A stretch of 64,000 nt of DNA from an uncultured Clostridia bacterium (GTDB taxonomy: Bacteria; Bacillota; Clostridia; Christensenellales; Borkfalkiaceae), in the NCBI GenBank assembly GCA_944368065.1, contig CALVWV010000005.1:1-64000 (forward strand), given 5' to 3'. Of the stretch, positions 1-8,996 are shown one piece after another (the stretch's first letter is position 1; each line of letters begins with the position of its first letter). The position numbers and the translations under genes were made by a program. Below the pieces are notes generated by a model, which searched no databases, was not told the DNA's origin, and saw only the letters and a program-made list of their open reading frames with translations.

Positions 1-135
1 ATATATTTCATTACTTGAATCACCATGTAATCCTTATTTAATAGAGATTAACTTACTTGAATTATGAAGCAAAATCCATTTTTAACAGTAAATAAGGTGT
101 TCGGATAATTAACAGTCGGTTCACCACACCAGAAT

Positions 136-175
136 AATACGAACTCTGACAGATTGTCGGGGTTCGTATTTTTTT
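136..175 (+). terminator. Intrinsic terminator of an upstream transcript
   Basis: A 9-bp stem (AATACGAAC with GTTCGTATT) is followed by seven T. The gene it serves lies outside the window. Positions 1-135 are AT-rich, hold no convincing ORF, and repeat the string TTACTTGAAT at 12 and 53. Confidence 0.75.
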
Positions 176-232
176 AATTTTTAATATAATGCATTACCGT
201 GTATGTGACTTCGGCGGCGTAAAAATTCAGTA

Positions 233-261
233 TTGACAAAATATTTTGCCTTGTGTTATAT
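233..261 (+). promoter_or_regulatory. Sigma-A promoter of the first LytTR regulator
   Basis: TTGACA at 233-238, a 17-bp spacer and TTATAT at 256-261. Transcription would start near 268, so an upstream ATG at 246 is unlikely to be the start of the following gene. Confidence 0.7.
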
Positions 262-308
262 TTGAAAATGTCAATTATTTGCTGTGTTCGCAACGCAGGA
301 GGGTAAAA

Positions 309-1004
309 ATGGTTTCTGTGGCTATTCTTACGGCGGATAAAAAGACGGCTCAGCTTCTTGACGGGTATGTAAGGCAGTTTGAATCTGAAACTGCCGATAT
401 CTACGAAGTCAAGATATTTGAAAACGTCCTCGATTTTTTTGCCGAATACAAATACGGCTTCGATGTTGTCGTAATAGACAGCGTTTTGCCAAAAATTTCA
501 GGCATACAGGTTGCCGAACTTATTCGTGCGGACAGCGAAAAGGTCTGCATAATTTTTATAAGCAAAACGGCAAAGAATGCAATTTTCAGCTTTACATACA
601 ATGCAGTGGCGTATCTGTTAAAGCCTGTCGGGCAGGCGGAGTTTTTCAATGCCTTAAAAATTGCCGCTGAGCGCGCAGATAAGTGGGGCAGCGATCAGCT
701 GAACATAAATACCAACGGCACTATCGTCATAGTCGGAATCAAAAATCTTTTCAGCGTAGAGGTCGACGGACATTACCTTCATTATTATACCGAAAACGGC
801 GAGTATGTTGAACGGGGAACCATGAAGGGGTGCGAGGATAAACTTGCGCCTTACGGTTTTTTAAGGTGCAACAACAGCGTGTTAGTCAATATGCGGTATG
901 TTACGGAACTTTCCAGAACGGAGATTACCGTTGCCGGCAAAAAGTATCCTATAAGCCATTCCAGAGCAAAATCATTAAGGAGTAAGTTTCTTTCAAAAAG
1001 ATAA
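309..1004 (+). CDS. LytTR-family response regulator with atypical receiver
   Basis: Transcription regulator of the AgrA/LytR class, 231 aa. Residues 1-120 resemble a CheY-like receiver: the phospho-acceptor region VVIDSVLP is present, and YLLKP holds the conserved lysine. The C-terminal 100 residues are a LytTR DNA-binding domain (RCNNSVLVNMRYV and ISHSRAKSLRSKF are typical). The ATG at 309 was chosen because AGGAGGG lies just upstream at 297-303 and the promoter excludes the earlier ATG. The acidic pocket that normally reads DDE near residue 8 is TAD here, so phosphorylation may be weak or absent. It is a paralogue of the broken regulator at 8997 and probably acts on the GH3 genes that follow; that role is inferred from position only. 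Confidence 0.85.
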   Translation: MVSVAILTADKKTAQLLDGYVRQFESETADIYEVKIFENVLDFFAEYKYGFDVVVIDSVLPKISGIQVAELIRADSEKVCIIFISKTAKNAIFSFTYNAVAYLLKPVGQAEFFNALKIAAERADKWGSDQLNINTNGTIVIVGIKNLFSVEVDGHYLHYYTENGEYVERGTMKGCEDKLAPYGFLRCNNSVLVNMRYVTELSRTEITVAGKKYPISHSRAKSLRSKFLSKR

Positions 1005-1025
1005 AAAAATTTAAGTTTATGCCAG

Positions 1026-1072
1026 AAAAATAGTCATTCGTGCCACGTATTTTGCACGAATGACTATTTTTT
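1026..1072 (+). terminator. Intrinsic terminator after the LytTR regulator
   Basis: An 18-bp almost perfect stem (arms 1026-1043 and 1054-1071) ends in a run of T. It separates the regulator gene from the GH3 gene, so the two are transcribed separately. The A-run upstream would also allow it to work on the other strand. Confidence 0.85.
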
Positions 1073-1092
1073 GCTGTATATGTTAAGCTGTA

Positions 1093-1121
1093 TTGAAAGA
1101 TTGAAATACAACCGCTAAAAT
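1093..1121 (+). promoter_or_regulatory. Candidate promoter of the first GH3 gene
   Basis: TTGAAA at 1093-1098, a 17-bp spacer, and TAAAAT at 1116-1121. It is the only reasonable match between the terminator and the GH3 start. Confidence 0.45.
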
Positions 1122-1176
1122 GAAAATGCATTTCAGATAATGCAAAAAAATAAACTTTTTGGAGGAAAATGCATAT

Positions 1177-4100
1177 ATGACAAAGTTTAGCGGAAAGTCA
1201 AAGTCCAGAGCCGTAAAACTCGGGGCGGCGGCTGTAAGCATTGTGCTTGCATGCTCTATGAGCGTGGCAACATTATCCGCAAGCGCTTTTACTGCTTCAG
1301 GCGTTAAGGGTGATTATTATACGTCTTTCGGAAGCAAAAGCGATGTGGTTAAAGCCGGCAACGCGCTCAATGAGGAGATAAGCGAAGAGGGTTTTGTTCT
1401 TATGAAGAACAACGGCGTGCTTCCTCTTGCCGCATCCATACAGCAGGGGAGGAGAAAAAGGCAGACTAAGGTGAGCGTATTCGGCAAGGCTTCTACCAAT
1501 CTTCTTATAGGCGGATCGGGTTCCGGTTCAGGCAACACGGCCGGCGCAGCAACTATAAAGGACAGCCTTGAGCTTGCAGGTTATGACGTAAACGATACGC
1601 TCTGGAACTGGTATTCCGGCGACGCATCTGGTGCAAACAGCTATACGCGTATAAGCGGCGACCAGGTTACCCACGGACTTGCCACTATAGAGACTACGAC
1701 TGCCGCTTTCAATGAGGGCAAGGCAACGTTTGAAGGTTCGCTCTCAGATTACAGCGATGCGGCGGTAGTTGTATTTGCGCGTCAGGGCGGCGAAGGCATA
1801 GACCTTCCCACTTCAAGCGTTGACGGAATAACTCTTCCCGAAAATGCCGAAGTGGGCGATGAACTCACGCTCTCTGAAAACGGCAACAAGACGTTGAAAG
1901 GTCGCACGGGCGAAGGCAGATATCTCGACCACTATCTTGAGCTCGATGAGGATGAGGAAGCTCTGCTCGATTACGTAGAGTCCAAATTTGACAAAGTCAT
2001 AGTCGTTATCAACAGCTCCAACGCAATGGAAATGACAGAGCTCCAGAACGACGCAAATGTTGACGGCATTGTATGGGTAGGCGGTCCCGGCAACCAGGGT
2101 ATCAACGCGCTCGGCAGACTTTTAAGCGGTGCCGTGAACTTCTCCGGCCGCACCGTCGACCTTTATGCCAGCGACTATTCCAAGATACCTGCAATGGCAA
2201 ACTTTGCCGATCAGCACACAATAGGCGACGATACGATAGCTTACTACGTGCCTGCGGATAACGAAGAAGGCGGTCAGTGGGTTTACGGCAACGTATACCT
2301 CAACGAAGACGGCAGCATTTATTATCTCAACGACGGCACGGGCTTCGGGCTTTCAAGGACGAACTCTGGTCTCGCTTCGCACGGAAACGTATATTGCAAG
2401 GTTGAATATGAAGAGGACATCTTTGTAGGTTACCGCTATTATGAAACTTATGCCGCAGATATGAGCGAAGGCGGTGAAGAGTGGTATAAGCAGAACGTAG
2501 TTTATCCTTTCGGCTACGGCCTTTCTTACACGACTTTCACGCAGGAAGTTACCGCGACAGTAAACGGCGCCGCGCTCAATAACCAGGCGCTCACAGGCAA
2601 CGAAACTGTTACCGTATCGGTCAAAGTTACCAATACCGGCGATTATGCCGGCAAGGATGTAGTTCAGCTCTACGTGGCAGCTCCTTACGACGCGACCAAT
2701 GCGCCTATATCCAAGGCAGTCCGCACGCTTGTTGACTTCGGCAAGACAGATACTCTTCAGCCCGACGAATCCCAGACTCTTACGTTTGACATCAAGCTTC
2801 AGGATCTGGCTTCCTACGACTGGTCTGACGCCAACAAGAACAATCATGAGGGCTACGAGCTTGACAGAGGCAACTATACGATAACCGCGATGAAGAACTC
2901 GCACGAGTCGTACGGCAACAGCGCTTCCGCAGGCTTCAGAATTGAAAACGTTGTCAACTACGATACCGATTCCGTAACCGGCAATGATGTTGAAAACAGG
3001 TTTGTTGATTATAACTGGGGTACTTCGGAAGAAGGCAACTACAGCACCGTCAACGAAACCATGAATATCATGAACCGCGCCGAAGGTCTTGACGAGAGCG
3101 CGCCCGCAAAGCCTACGTTTGACGAAATGGAGGCAAGCGAGGACTTCTTTGTAAGTCTTGCCGCTGAAAACAAGACCGTAAGGTATGATTTCACGAACGA
3201 TACCAAGGAAACTCCCTGGTACTATGAATCCGTTCCCGAAGGCGTATCTCAGGTAGCTGAAGATGCGAAGAACAGGGAAATAGAAATCACCTGGGCGGAC
3301 ATGAAGGGCGTTGATAAGGACGATCCTTTATGGGATGAATTCCTCAACCAGTTCAAGTTCAGCGAACTTACCGCAGTTATAGGTCAGGGTGCAGCCGCTG
3401 CCGCAACGGTGGTAGGAAAGCCCGGTTCCACCAACAGCGACGGTCCTTCCACGATAGCAGAAGTAAGTTATGCAAGCGAGTGTGTTATTGGTGCAACGTT
3501 CAACAAAGAACTTGCAAATCGCATGGGCGCGATGATAGGTGAAGAAGCTCTCTGGAACGGCAAGAGCGGTTGGTACGGACCTGCGATGAATACACACCGC
3601 ACTCCTTTCTCCGGACGTAACTTTGAATATTATTCAGAAGATCCCATACTTGCAGGCTTCATGGCAGCCAACACCGTAGCCGGCGCTGAATCAAAAGGTC
3701 TCCGTTGCTTCATCAAGCATTATGCTGTTAACGACTGTGAAACTGATAAGTCTGCACCCAGCCTTGTGACGTGGGCTTCCGAGCAGGCTCTGCGCGAAAT
3801 TTATCTCAAGCCTTTCGAAATGGCTATAGAACTCGGCGGGGCAAGCGGAATAATGACGGCGTTCAGCCGTGTCGGTGCGGTATCCTGCGCAAACAACTAT
3901 GCTCTCGTTGACTGCCTTGCAAGAGGCGAATGGGGCTTCGACGGCTATATGATAACCGATATGTTTGTAAGCTCTTACATGAATGTTGATAAGATGCTCC
4001 GCTCCGGCGGCGTTATCCCCTTCACCCGCGGAACGGTAGAGGGCGTTTACGATGCGGAAGACAATATGGTATATGTAGGTGAGCTTCAGGAAAACGGCAT

Positions 4101-4761
4101 ATATACGACTGAAAAGACTATAGCAAGTCCTACGCAGTTCATGCTTGTAAGAAATGCCGTAAAGAACACGCTGTATGCGGCTCTTCAGAGCAGTGAAATC
4201 CTTGGCGTAAGCGAGGGCGTAGGATATGACATAGACAAAGTTGTCAATCTTGATGCTATCCAGGGTCGTAACCTTGGCGCAACTCAGCAGAATAGCAAGT
4301 TTGTCGGCTCAGTAGGTGTAAATAGCGACATTATGGACAATCTTAACGGCACCGTTACATACTACGAGCTTGTAAGCACCCTTCCTGCAGGACTTTCTTT
4401 CGACAGCAAGACGGGTCTTATAACAGGTACTCCTACCGAAGCAGGCGAATACACGATAATCGTGCGCAACTATGTTGACGGCTGGATTGCAAAGGAAGTA
4501 GCTTACGATCTTTCCGTAGTTGCTGCAGAAGGAAGCACGACTCCCGGAGGAGAAACAACCGATACTTCTGAGCTCGAGTCTGATATAGCAGACCTCAACG
4601 ACAAGATTACCGACCTTCAGGGCAAGATAGATTCCATGGGAGGAACTGAAGCGCCCAAGGCTGATAACGGACTTGCGATAGCAGGCATAGTAATAGGCGT
4701 TGTAGGCGTTGTTGCCGCAGGTGCGGCGCTTGCGTTCGTATTCTTAAAGAAAAAGGACTGA
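1177..4761 (+). CDS. Cell-surface GH3 glycosidase, swapped domain order, C-terminal anchor
   Basis: Putative beta-glucosidase-type enzyme of 1194 aa. Order of parts: signal peptide (about 1-40); the alpha/beta domain that is normally C-terminal (about 50-450, with EEGFVLMKNNGVLPL, GGSGSGSG and YPFGYGLSYT); a fibronectin-III-like domain (about 470-590); then the TIM-barrel domain that is normally N-terminal (about 690-1000, with RNFEYYSED and IKHYAVND). Candidate nucleophile is Asp928 in GYMITDM; candidate acid/base is Glu206 in GGEGID. Next come a putative Ig domain (SFDSKTGLITGTPTEAGEY), a short coiled coil and a membrane helix ending in KKKD. There is no LPXTG. The start at ATG 1177 has GGAGG at 1161; a TTG at 1159 overlaps that site and is unlikely. 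Swapped-order GH3 enzymes are known from ruminal clostridia; the substrate here is unknown. Confidence 0.85.
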   Translation: MTKFSGKSKSRAVKLGAAAVSIVLACSMSVATLSASAFTASGVKGDYYTSFGSKSDVVKAGNALNEEISEEGFVLMKNNGVLPLAASIQQGRRKRQTKVSVFGKASTNLLIGGSGSGSGNTAGAATIKDSLELAGYDVNDTLWNWYSGDASGANSYTRISGDQVTHGLATIETTTAAFNEGKATFEGSLSDYSDAAVVVFARQGGEGIDLPTSSVDGITLPENAEVGDELTLSENGNKTLKGRTGEGRYLDHYLELDEDEEALLDYVESKFDKVIVVINSSNAMEMTELQNDANVDGIVWVGGPGNQGINALGRLLSGAVNFSGRTVDLYASDYSKIPAMANFADQHTIGDDTIAYYVPADNEEGGQWVYGNVYLNEDGSIYYLNDGTGFGLSRTNSGLASHGNVYCKVEYEEDIFVGYRYYETYAADMSEGGEEWYKQNVVYPFGYGLSYTTFTQEVTATVNGAALNNQALTGNETVTVSVKVTNTGDYAGKDVVQLYVAAPYDATNAPISKAVRTLVDFGKTDTLQPDESQTLTFDIKLQDLASYDWSDANKNNHEGYELDRGNYTITAMKNSHESYGNSASAGFRIENVVNYDTDSVTGNDVENRFVDYNWGTSEEGNYSTVNETMNIMNRAEGLDESAPAKPTFDEMEASEDFFVSLAAENKTVRYDFTNDTKETPWYYESVPEGVSQVAEDAKNREIEITWADMKGVDKDDPLWDEFLNQFKFSELTAVIGQGAAAAATVVGKPGSTNSDGPSTIAEVSYASECVIGATFNKELANRMGAMIGEEALWNGKSGWYGPAMNTHRTPFSGRNFEYYSEDPILAGFMAANTVAGAESKGLRCFIKHYAVNDCETDKSAPSLVTWASEQALREIYLKPFEMAIELGGASGIMTAFSRVGAVSCANNYALVDCLARGEWGFDGYMITDMFVSSYMNVDKMLRSGGVIPFTRGTVEGVYDAEDNMVYVGELQENGIYTTEKTIASPTQFMLVRNAVKNTLYAALQSSEILGVSEGVGYDIDKVVNLDAIQGRNLGATQQNSKFVGSVGVNSDIMDNLNGTVTYYELVSTLPAGLSFDSKTGLITGTPTEAGEYTIIVRNYVDGWIAKEVAYDLSVVAAEGSTTPGGETTDTSELESDIADLNDKITDLQGKIDSMGGTEAPKADNGLAIAGIVIGVVGVVAAGAALAFVFLKKKD

Positions 4762-4787
4762 CAAGTTTAAACTGAATTAAGTTCGTT

Positions 4788-4812
4788 CGCCCGCGCGGTT
4801 TCCGCGCGGGCG
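4788..4812 (+). terminator. GC-rich intercistronic hairpin
   Basis: An 11-bp stem CGCCCGCGCGG / CCGCGCGGGCG with a 3-nt loop lies between the first GH3 gene and the lipoprotein. It lacks a T-run, so it may be a weak terminator or an mRNA-stabilising hairpin. Confidence 0.5.
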
Positions 4813-4862
4813 GGCCGGACTTATTATTTGCAAATAATCTGTACGTAAAATGAGGTAAAATA

Positions 4863-5732
4863 ATGAAAAAGCTTAAAAGAGTTATTGCATTGGTGCTCAG
4901 CGTGTTGTGCGTAGGCGCAACGGCGTTTGTTGTCTCCGCGTGCAACGGCGGCGAGCAGGATAAGGACAATACTGGCTTGGAACAGCCAGACAAAGAAGAT
5001 CCCGGCACAGAAGACCCTGATACAGAAGACCCTGATACAGAAGACCCCGACAAAGAAGATCCCGATACAGAAAATCCCGGAACAGAAGACCCCGATACAG
5101 AAGACCCCGACACAGAAGACCCTGATACGGAAAACCCCGGTGAGGAAACTCCCGATGAAGATAAAGAACCGCCCAAGTCTGACAAGCCCAACGAATTTAT
5201 ATTCGAAGCTGAATATACCGATCTCGACGATATAGGCGGACCCGGTTGGTCGGGTTCGTTCAGCGGCGTGCAGTGCATCCGTCAGGATGTTGATAACGCC
5301 AGCAACGGTTATTATGTAAGTTTCCTTTATACGGAGGGCAACATTCTTGCATTTGAATTTGAATCGGATATAGCGGAAAAGGGCGACCTTGTTCTGCGTT
5401 TAAGCACAATAATCCCCGAAATGTGGCTTGCCTCTGACGATGTATGGAACGTCACCATCAACGGAGTATCCGTCGATTACGGCGACGTGTACCTTACGGG
5501 CACCGGCGGTCTCAACGAGGTTGCTCCTTTCGATGATGCAATTGTCATAAAGGATTTCGATATACTTGCAGGCACAAATGTAATAGAGCTTGAAACTGTG
5601 AACAGCGAGCCCCAGTATACGGTGGGCGTAAATATGACCGGTACTGCTCCCGAAGTGGACTGCATAAAAGTTTATACAACTACTGCGCAGCTCACGTGGG
5701 AACCTATCCTTGAAAATACCTGGTATATCTGA
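4863..5732 (+). CDS. Lipoprotein with acidic Pro-repeat linker and carbohydrate-binding-like domain
   Basis: Secreted lipoprotein of 289 aa. The N-terminal signal ends in the lipobox VSAC (Cys about residue 27), which implies anchoring to the outer face of the membrane. Residues about 38-100 are a low-complexity stalk of pentapeptides of the form D-P-(D/G)-T-E and variants. The remainder begins FEAEYTDL and looks like a beta-sandwich of the CBM6/CBM35 type, which often starts with FEAE; I infer sugar binding. The gene lies 11 bp before the second GH3 gene, so the two are probably co-transcribed and the protein may present glycans to that enzyme. The DNA repeat of 15-bp units could change length by slippage. 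Alternative: a structural surface protein. Confidence 0.7.
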   Translation: MKKLKRVIALVLSVLCVGATAFVVSACNGGEQDKDNTGLEQPDKEDPGTEDPDTEDPDTEDPDKEDPDTENPGTEDPDTEDPDTEDPDTENPGEETPDEDKEPPKSDKPNEFIFEAEYTDLDDIGGPGWSGSFSGVQCIRQDVDNASNGYYVSFLYTEGNILAFEFESDIAEKGDLVLRLSTIIPEMWLASDDVWNVTINGVSVDYGDVYLTGTGGLNEVAPFDDAIVIKDFDILAGTNVIELETVNSEPQYTVGVNMTGTAPEVDCIKVYTTTAQLTWEPILENTWYI

Positions 5733-5743
5733 GGAGACTGGGA

Positions 5744-8734
5744 ATGAACGGTTTTAAAAAAATCTGGAAAAGGAAGGGTTCGCGCTCGTGGTTCCTCACC
5801 GCGGTAATACTCGTCGTCGTATTGCTTACGGCAAGCCTTATACTCACGCAGAACGCTTTTATATACAACACCGTATGCATAGTGCTCGGGCGCGAGCGCA
5901 GAATACTTTTAAGCGGCGATGAATCGGGCAACGTCCGTTACGTAACCGACGAAGGAATAGACAGCAAGGAAGCAGCGCTTGCGGCGGCAAACGCTGTCAA
6001 CGAAGATATTGCCGAAGAGGGTATGGTTCTTCTTAAAAACCAATGCAACGCTCTTCCGCTTGAGGAGGGTGCAAAAGTAAGCGTGTTCGGCAAAAACTCT
6101 GTCAACCTTGTTTACGGCGGCTCAGGCTCTGGCGGCGCGAGGGGCTCGGGATATAAGACCCTTTACGAAAGTCTTGAGACGGCAGGATTTGAATATAACC
6201 CTTCGCTTAAAAGCTTTTACGACAGCACGGCTTCGGGCACGGGAAGGCCTGAAAATCCCGACATGGGCTCAATTCTTACAGGCTTCGCCACAGGCGAAAC
6301 GCCCCAGTCCATGTATACAGACAACGTAAAGGACAGCTACAGGGAATATTCCGACGCTGCTATAATAGTGATATCCAGAATATGCGGCGAGGGATTCGAC
6401 CTCCCCCGCACGATGTACAACTCGTACAAAGATACAACCAAAGTAAGCGGCGCGCGCAATGCGGACGACCACTATCTTCAGCTCGACCAGAACGAGACCG
6501 ACCTTATAAAAGCTGTTTCTTCTTCAGGATTCGATAAAATTATTATCCTTATAAATTCTGCAAACCCCATAGAGCTTGGTTTCCTCGACGATCCCTCGCA
6601 CTATGCTTATTCAGATAAGATTGACGCTGCGCTCTGGATGGGACTTCCCGGCATGAGCGGCGTAATGGCTGTAGGCAGAATACTCAGCGGCGAAGTAAAC
6701 CCTTCAGGCAGACTTATAGATACCTACGCGCGCGATTTCAAAGCAGACCCTACCTGGAACAACTTCGGCGACAACCGTTCTGACGATGGCAACCGCTATG
6801 TAAATGAATCGGGCAGAAACCAGTCGTTCTATTTCGTGCGGTATGAAGAGGGCATATACGTCGGTTACCGCTACTGGGAGACGCGCGGCTATACAGACGG
6901 CGAGGAATGGTATGATTCGCACGTGGTGTATCCTTTCGGCTACGGCCTCTCATATACTCAGTTCAGTTACGACGTGGGAGAGTATAAGATTATAGATGAC
7001 GAGGGTAATGAGAGCGCTCTTCCCGAAACGCTTAGCGAAGACGATGCGGACAAGACAATATCTGTAGATGTAACGGTAACCAATGAAGGCGAAGTTACAG
7101 GCAAGGAAGTTGTTCAGCTGTACGTTTCCGCGCCCTACTACAGCGGCGGTATTGAAAAGTCGCAGGTGGTTCTTGCTGCGTTTGCAAAGACAGAACCTAT
7201 AAAGAGCCACGATAGCTATACGGTTACGCTTGAATTTTCGCTCTACGATATTGCATCGTACGACAACAGGGACATGAACGGCAACGATTTTTGCGGCTAT
7301 GAGCTTGAAGCAGGCGAATACGGCATTTATGTTTCCGAAAACGCGCATTCGTGGGCGGACGGAACTGCAGTTGAACAGAAGTTCAGCGTTCCTTCTACGG
7401 AAAACGGCAAGACGACGGGCTTTAAGTATGCACAGGATGAGACTACCGGCTATACCGTTGAAAACCGTTTCGACGATGTATCCGAAGAACTCGAAGTTCT
7501 TCTCTCCCGCAATGATTGGGACGGCACTATGCCCGAATTACCTTCAACTGAAGACAGGACGATATCTGCCGAACAGCTCAATCAGATGAAACCTTATACG
7601 ATAGACGACCAAGAGGACGATCCCTGGTATGCCGAGGAAATGCCCGGGCAAGCTGCAACGTCTTATGCTGCGAATAGCGCGCCCGTGCAGCTTTACGAGC
7701 TTATCGGTCTCGATTACGACGATCCTCTGTGGGATGAACTTCTGAACTGTCTTACCGTAAGCGAAATGCTCAGCGCAATCAGCACTTGTGCATTCAATAC
7801 AGGCAGAATTGACAGCATCGGCAAGCCACTCACTACCGAAGCGGACGGTCCCGTCGGCTTTACCAACTTCATGGCTGACCCTACGATATATGATACATGT
7901 TGCTTTGCAAGCGAATGTGTGCTCGCGGCGACGTGGAATACCGACCTTGCATACGCCATGGGCAATGCCGTGGGCAACGAATCGCTCATAGGCAATGTTG
8001 CTGGCGACGGCAGACCTTATTCCGGTTGGTACGCTCCCGGCGCAAACATTCACCGTTCGCAGTTTGGCGGCCGCAATACTGAATACTATTCGGAAGACGG
8101 TCTTATTTCCGGCAAAATGGGTGCAAACGTAGTTCTCGGCGCAAAGTCTAAGGGCGTATATACATTCATAAAGCATTTTATAGTAAACGACCAGGAAACC
8201 AACCGCAGTACAATGGGACTTGTTACCTGGACGGACGAGCAGAGCCTGCGCGAACTTTACATGAAGCCTTTTGAGATTATTGTCAAAGAAGGCAAAACGA
8301 CGGGCATGATGTCATCATTCAACCGTCTCGGAACAACGTGGACAGGCGGCAATTATAATCTGCTTACCGAAGTTCTCAGGAAAGAATGGGGCTTTGACGG
8401 TACTGTCATAACCGACTACAATTACGCAACGCCGTATATGTACGGCGACCTTATGATACGTGCCGGCGGCGATATAAACCTCGGTCAGGACAGTTCCATA
8501 ACCACGGAAAACATGAGCGCCACTCAGGTAGCCAGCGTAAGGCGCGCTACGCACAACCTTCTTTACACGGTAGCCAACAGCAACGCAATGAACGGTTACG
8601 GCGAGGGCGTAGTTTACGGCTATGCTCTTCCCTACTGGGTAATAGGCCTTATATGCGTTGATGCGGTTGTTGCTTTCGGACTTGCGGTATGGGGTTTCTT
8701 TGCGGTGCGCAAGTCGCTTAAAACAGAAGACTGA
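5744..8734 (+). CDS. Membrane-anchored GH3 glycosidase, swapped domain order (second copy)
   Basis: 996 aa, paralogue of the 1177 gene without the Ig domain. A membrane helix lies near residues 18-40 and another near 955-980, so the catalytic part is held outside the cell by both ends. The normally C-terminal GH3 domain comes first (EEGMVLLKNQCNALPL, GGSGSGG, YPFGYGLSYTQF), then a fibronectin-III-like part, then the barrel domain (GGRNTEYYSEDG, IKHFIVNDQE). Candidate acid/base Glu216 (CGEGFD) and nucleophile Asp891 (GTVITDY) are both present. A GGAGA ribosome site precedes the ATG. It probably shares an mRNA with the lipoprotein gene. The substrate cannot be read from the sequence. Confidence 0.85.
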   Translation: MNGFKKIWKRKGSRSWFLTAVILVVVLLTASLILTQNAFIYNTVCIVLGRERRILLSGDESGNVRYVTDEGIDSKEAALAAANAVNEDIAEEGMVLLKNQCNALPLEEGAKVSVFGKNSVNLVYGGSGSGGARGSGYKTLYESLETAGFEYNPSLKSFYDSTASGTGRPENPDMGSILTGFATGETPQSMYTDNVKDSYREYSDAAIIVISRICGEGFDLPRTMYNSYKDTTKVSGARNADDHYLQLDQNETDLIKAVSSSGFDKIIILINSANPIELGFLDDPSHYAYSDKIDAALWMGLPGMSGVMAVGRILSGEVNPSGRLIDTYARDFKADPTWNNFGDNRSDDGNRYVNESGRNQSFYFVRYEEGIYVGYRYWETRGYTDGEEWYDSHVVYPFGYGLSYTQFSYDVGEYKIIDDEGNESALPETLSEDDADKTISVDVTVTNEGEVTGKEVVQLYVSAPYYSGGIEKSQVVLAAFAKTEPIKSHDSYTVTLEFSLYDIASYDNRDMNGNDFCGYELEAGEYGIYVSENAHSWADGTAVEQKFSVPSTENGKTTGFKYAQDETTGYTVENRFDDVSEELEVLLSRNDWDGTMPELPSTEDRTISAEQLNQMKPYTIDDQEDDPWYAEEMPGQAATSYAANSAPVQLYELIGLDYDDPLWDELLNCLTVSEMLSAISTCAFNTGRIDSIGKPLTTEADGPVGFTNFMADPTIYDTCCFASECVLAATWNTDLAYAMGNAVGNESLIGNVAGDGRPYSGWYAPGANIHRSQFGGRNTEYYSEDGLISGKMGANVVLGAKSKGVYTFIKHFIVNDQETNRSTMGLVTWTDEQSLRELYMKPFEIIVKEGKTTGMMSSFNRLGTTWTGGNYNLLTEVLRKEWGFDGTVITDYNYATPYMYGDLMIRAGGDINLGQDSSITTENMSATQVASVRRATHNLLYTVANSNAMNGYGEGVVYGYALPYWVIGLICVDAVVAFGLAVWGFFAVRKSLKTED

Positions 8735-8771
8735 AAATGAGCAGGCTGCAACTTTTTAAGTTGCAAAGTCG

Positions 8772-8807
8772 CTATACCCTTCCCGTTGCAGAGCGGGGAG
8801 GGTATAG
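8772..8807 (+). terminator. Probable terminator after the second GH3 gene
   Basis: A 14-bp stem beginning CTATACCC and closing GGGTATAG, with one wobble pair and an 8-nt loop. The T-run is poor. The 190 bp that follow up to the next gene hold no ORF; a weak promoter near 8895 (TTATTATAAA) is possible. Confidence 0.5.
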
Positions 8808-8996
8808 GACTATTGCGACGACTGTTTTTGCATGCAGACTGACGGTGCTGCATTGTTAAATATAATTATAAAAAATTTTTTCAAAAGAATGCTTATTATA
8901 AAGGGCGAATGCACGGCTGATTTTATAGTATCAGCAGAGGGAGTGTTTTAAAGAAAGTTTGCATCGCAGGCGTGCGGTGCAGAGGAGAAGGGTAGA

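Noticed and set aside
1..135. tRNA-like tail near CCACACCAG at the left edge
   Set aside because: No T-loop consensus or acceptor pairing could be drawn; only the terminator at 136-175 is supported.
1159..1176. TTG at 1159 as start of the first GH3 gene
   Set aside because: The TTG overlaps the GGAGG that serves the ATG at 1177.
4927..5235. Lys/Thr/Pro-repeat frame on the plus strand inside the lipoprotein gene
   Set aside because: Out-of-frame reading of the same 15-bp repeats; the lipobox frame is the real one.
4607..5278. Ser/Gly/Pro-repeat open frame on the minus strand opposite the lipoprotein
   Set aside because: The repeats are only the reverse reading of the D-P-D-T-E repeats; it has no start signals.
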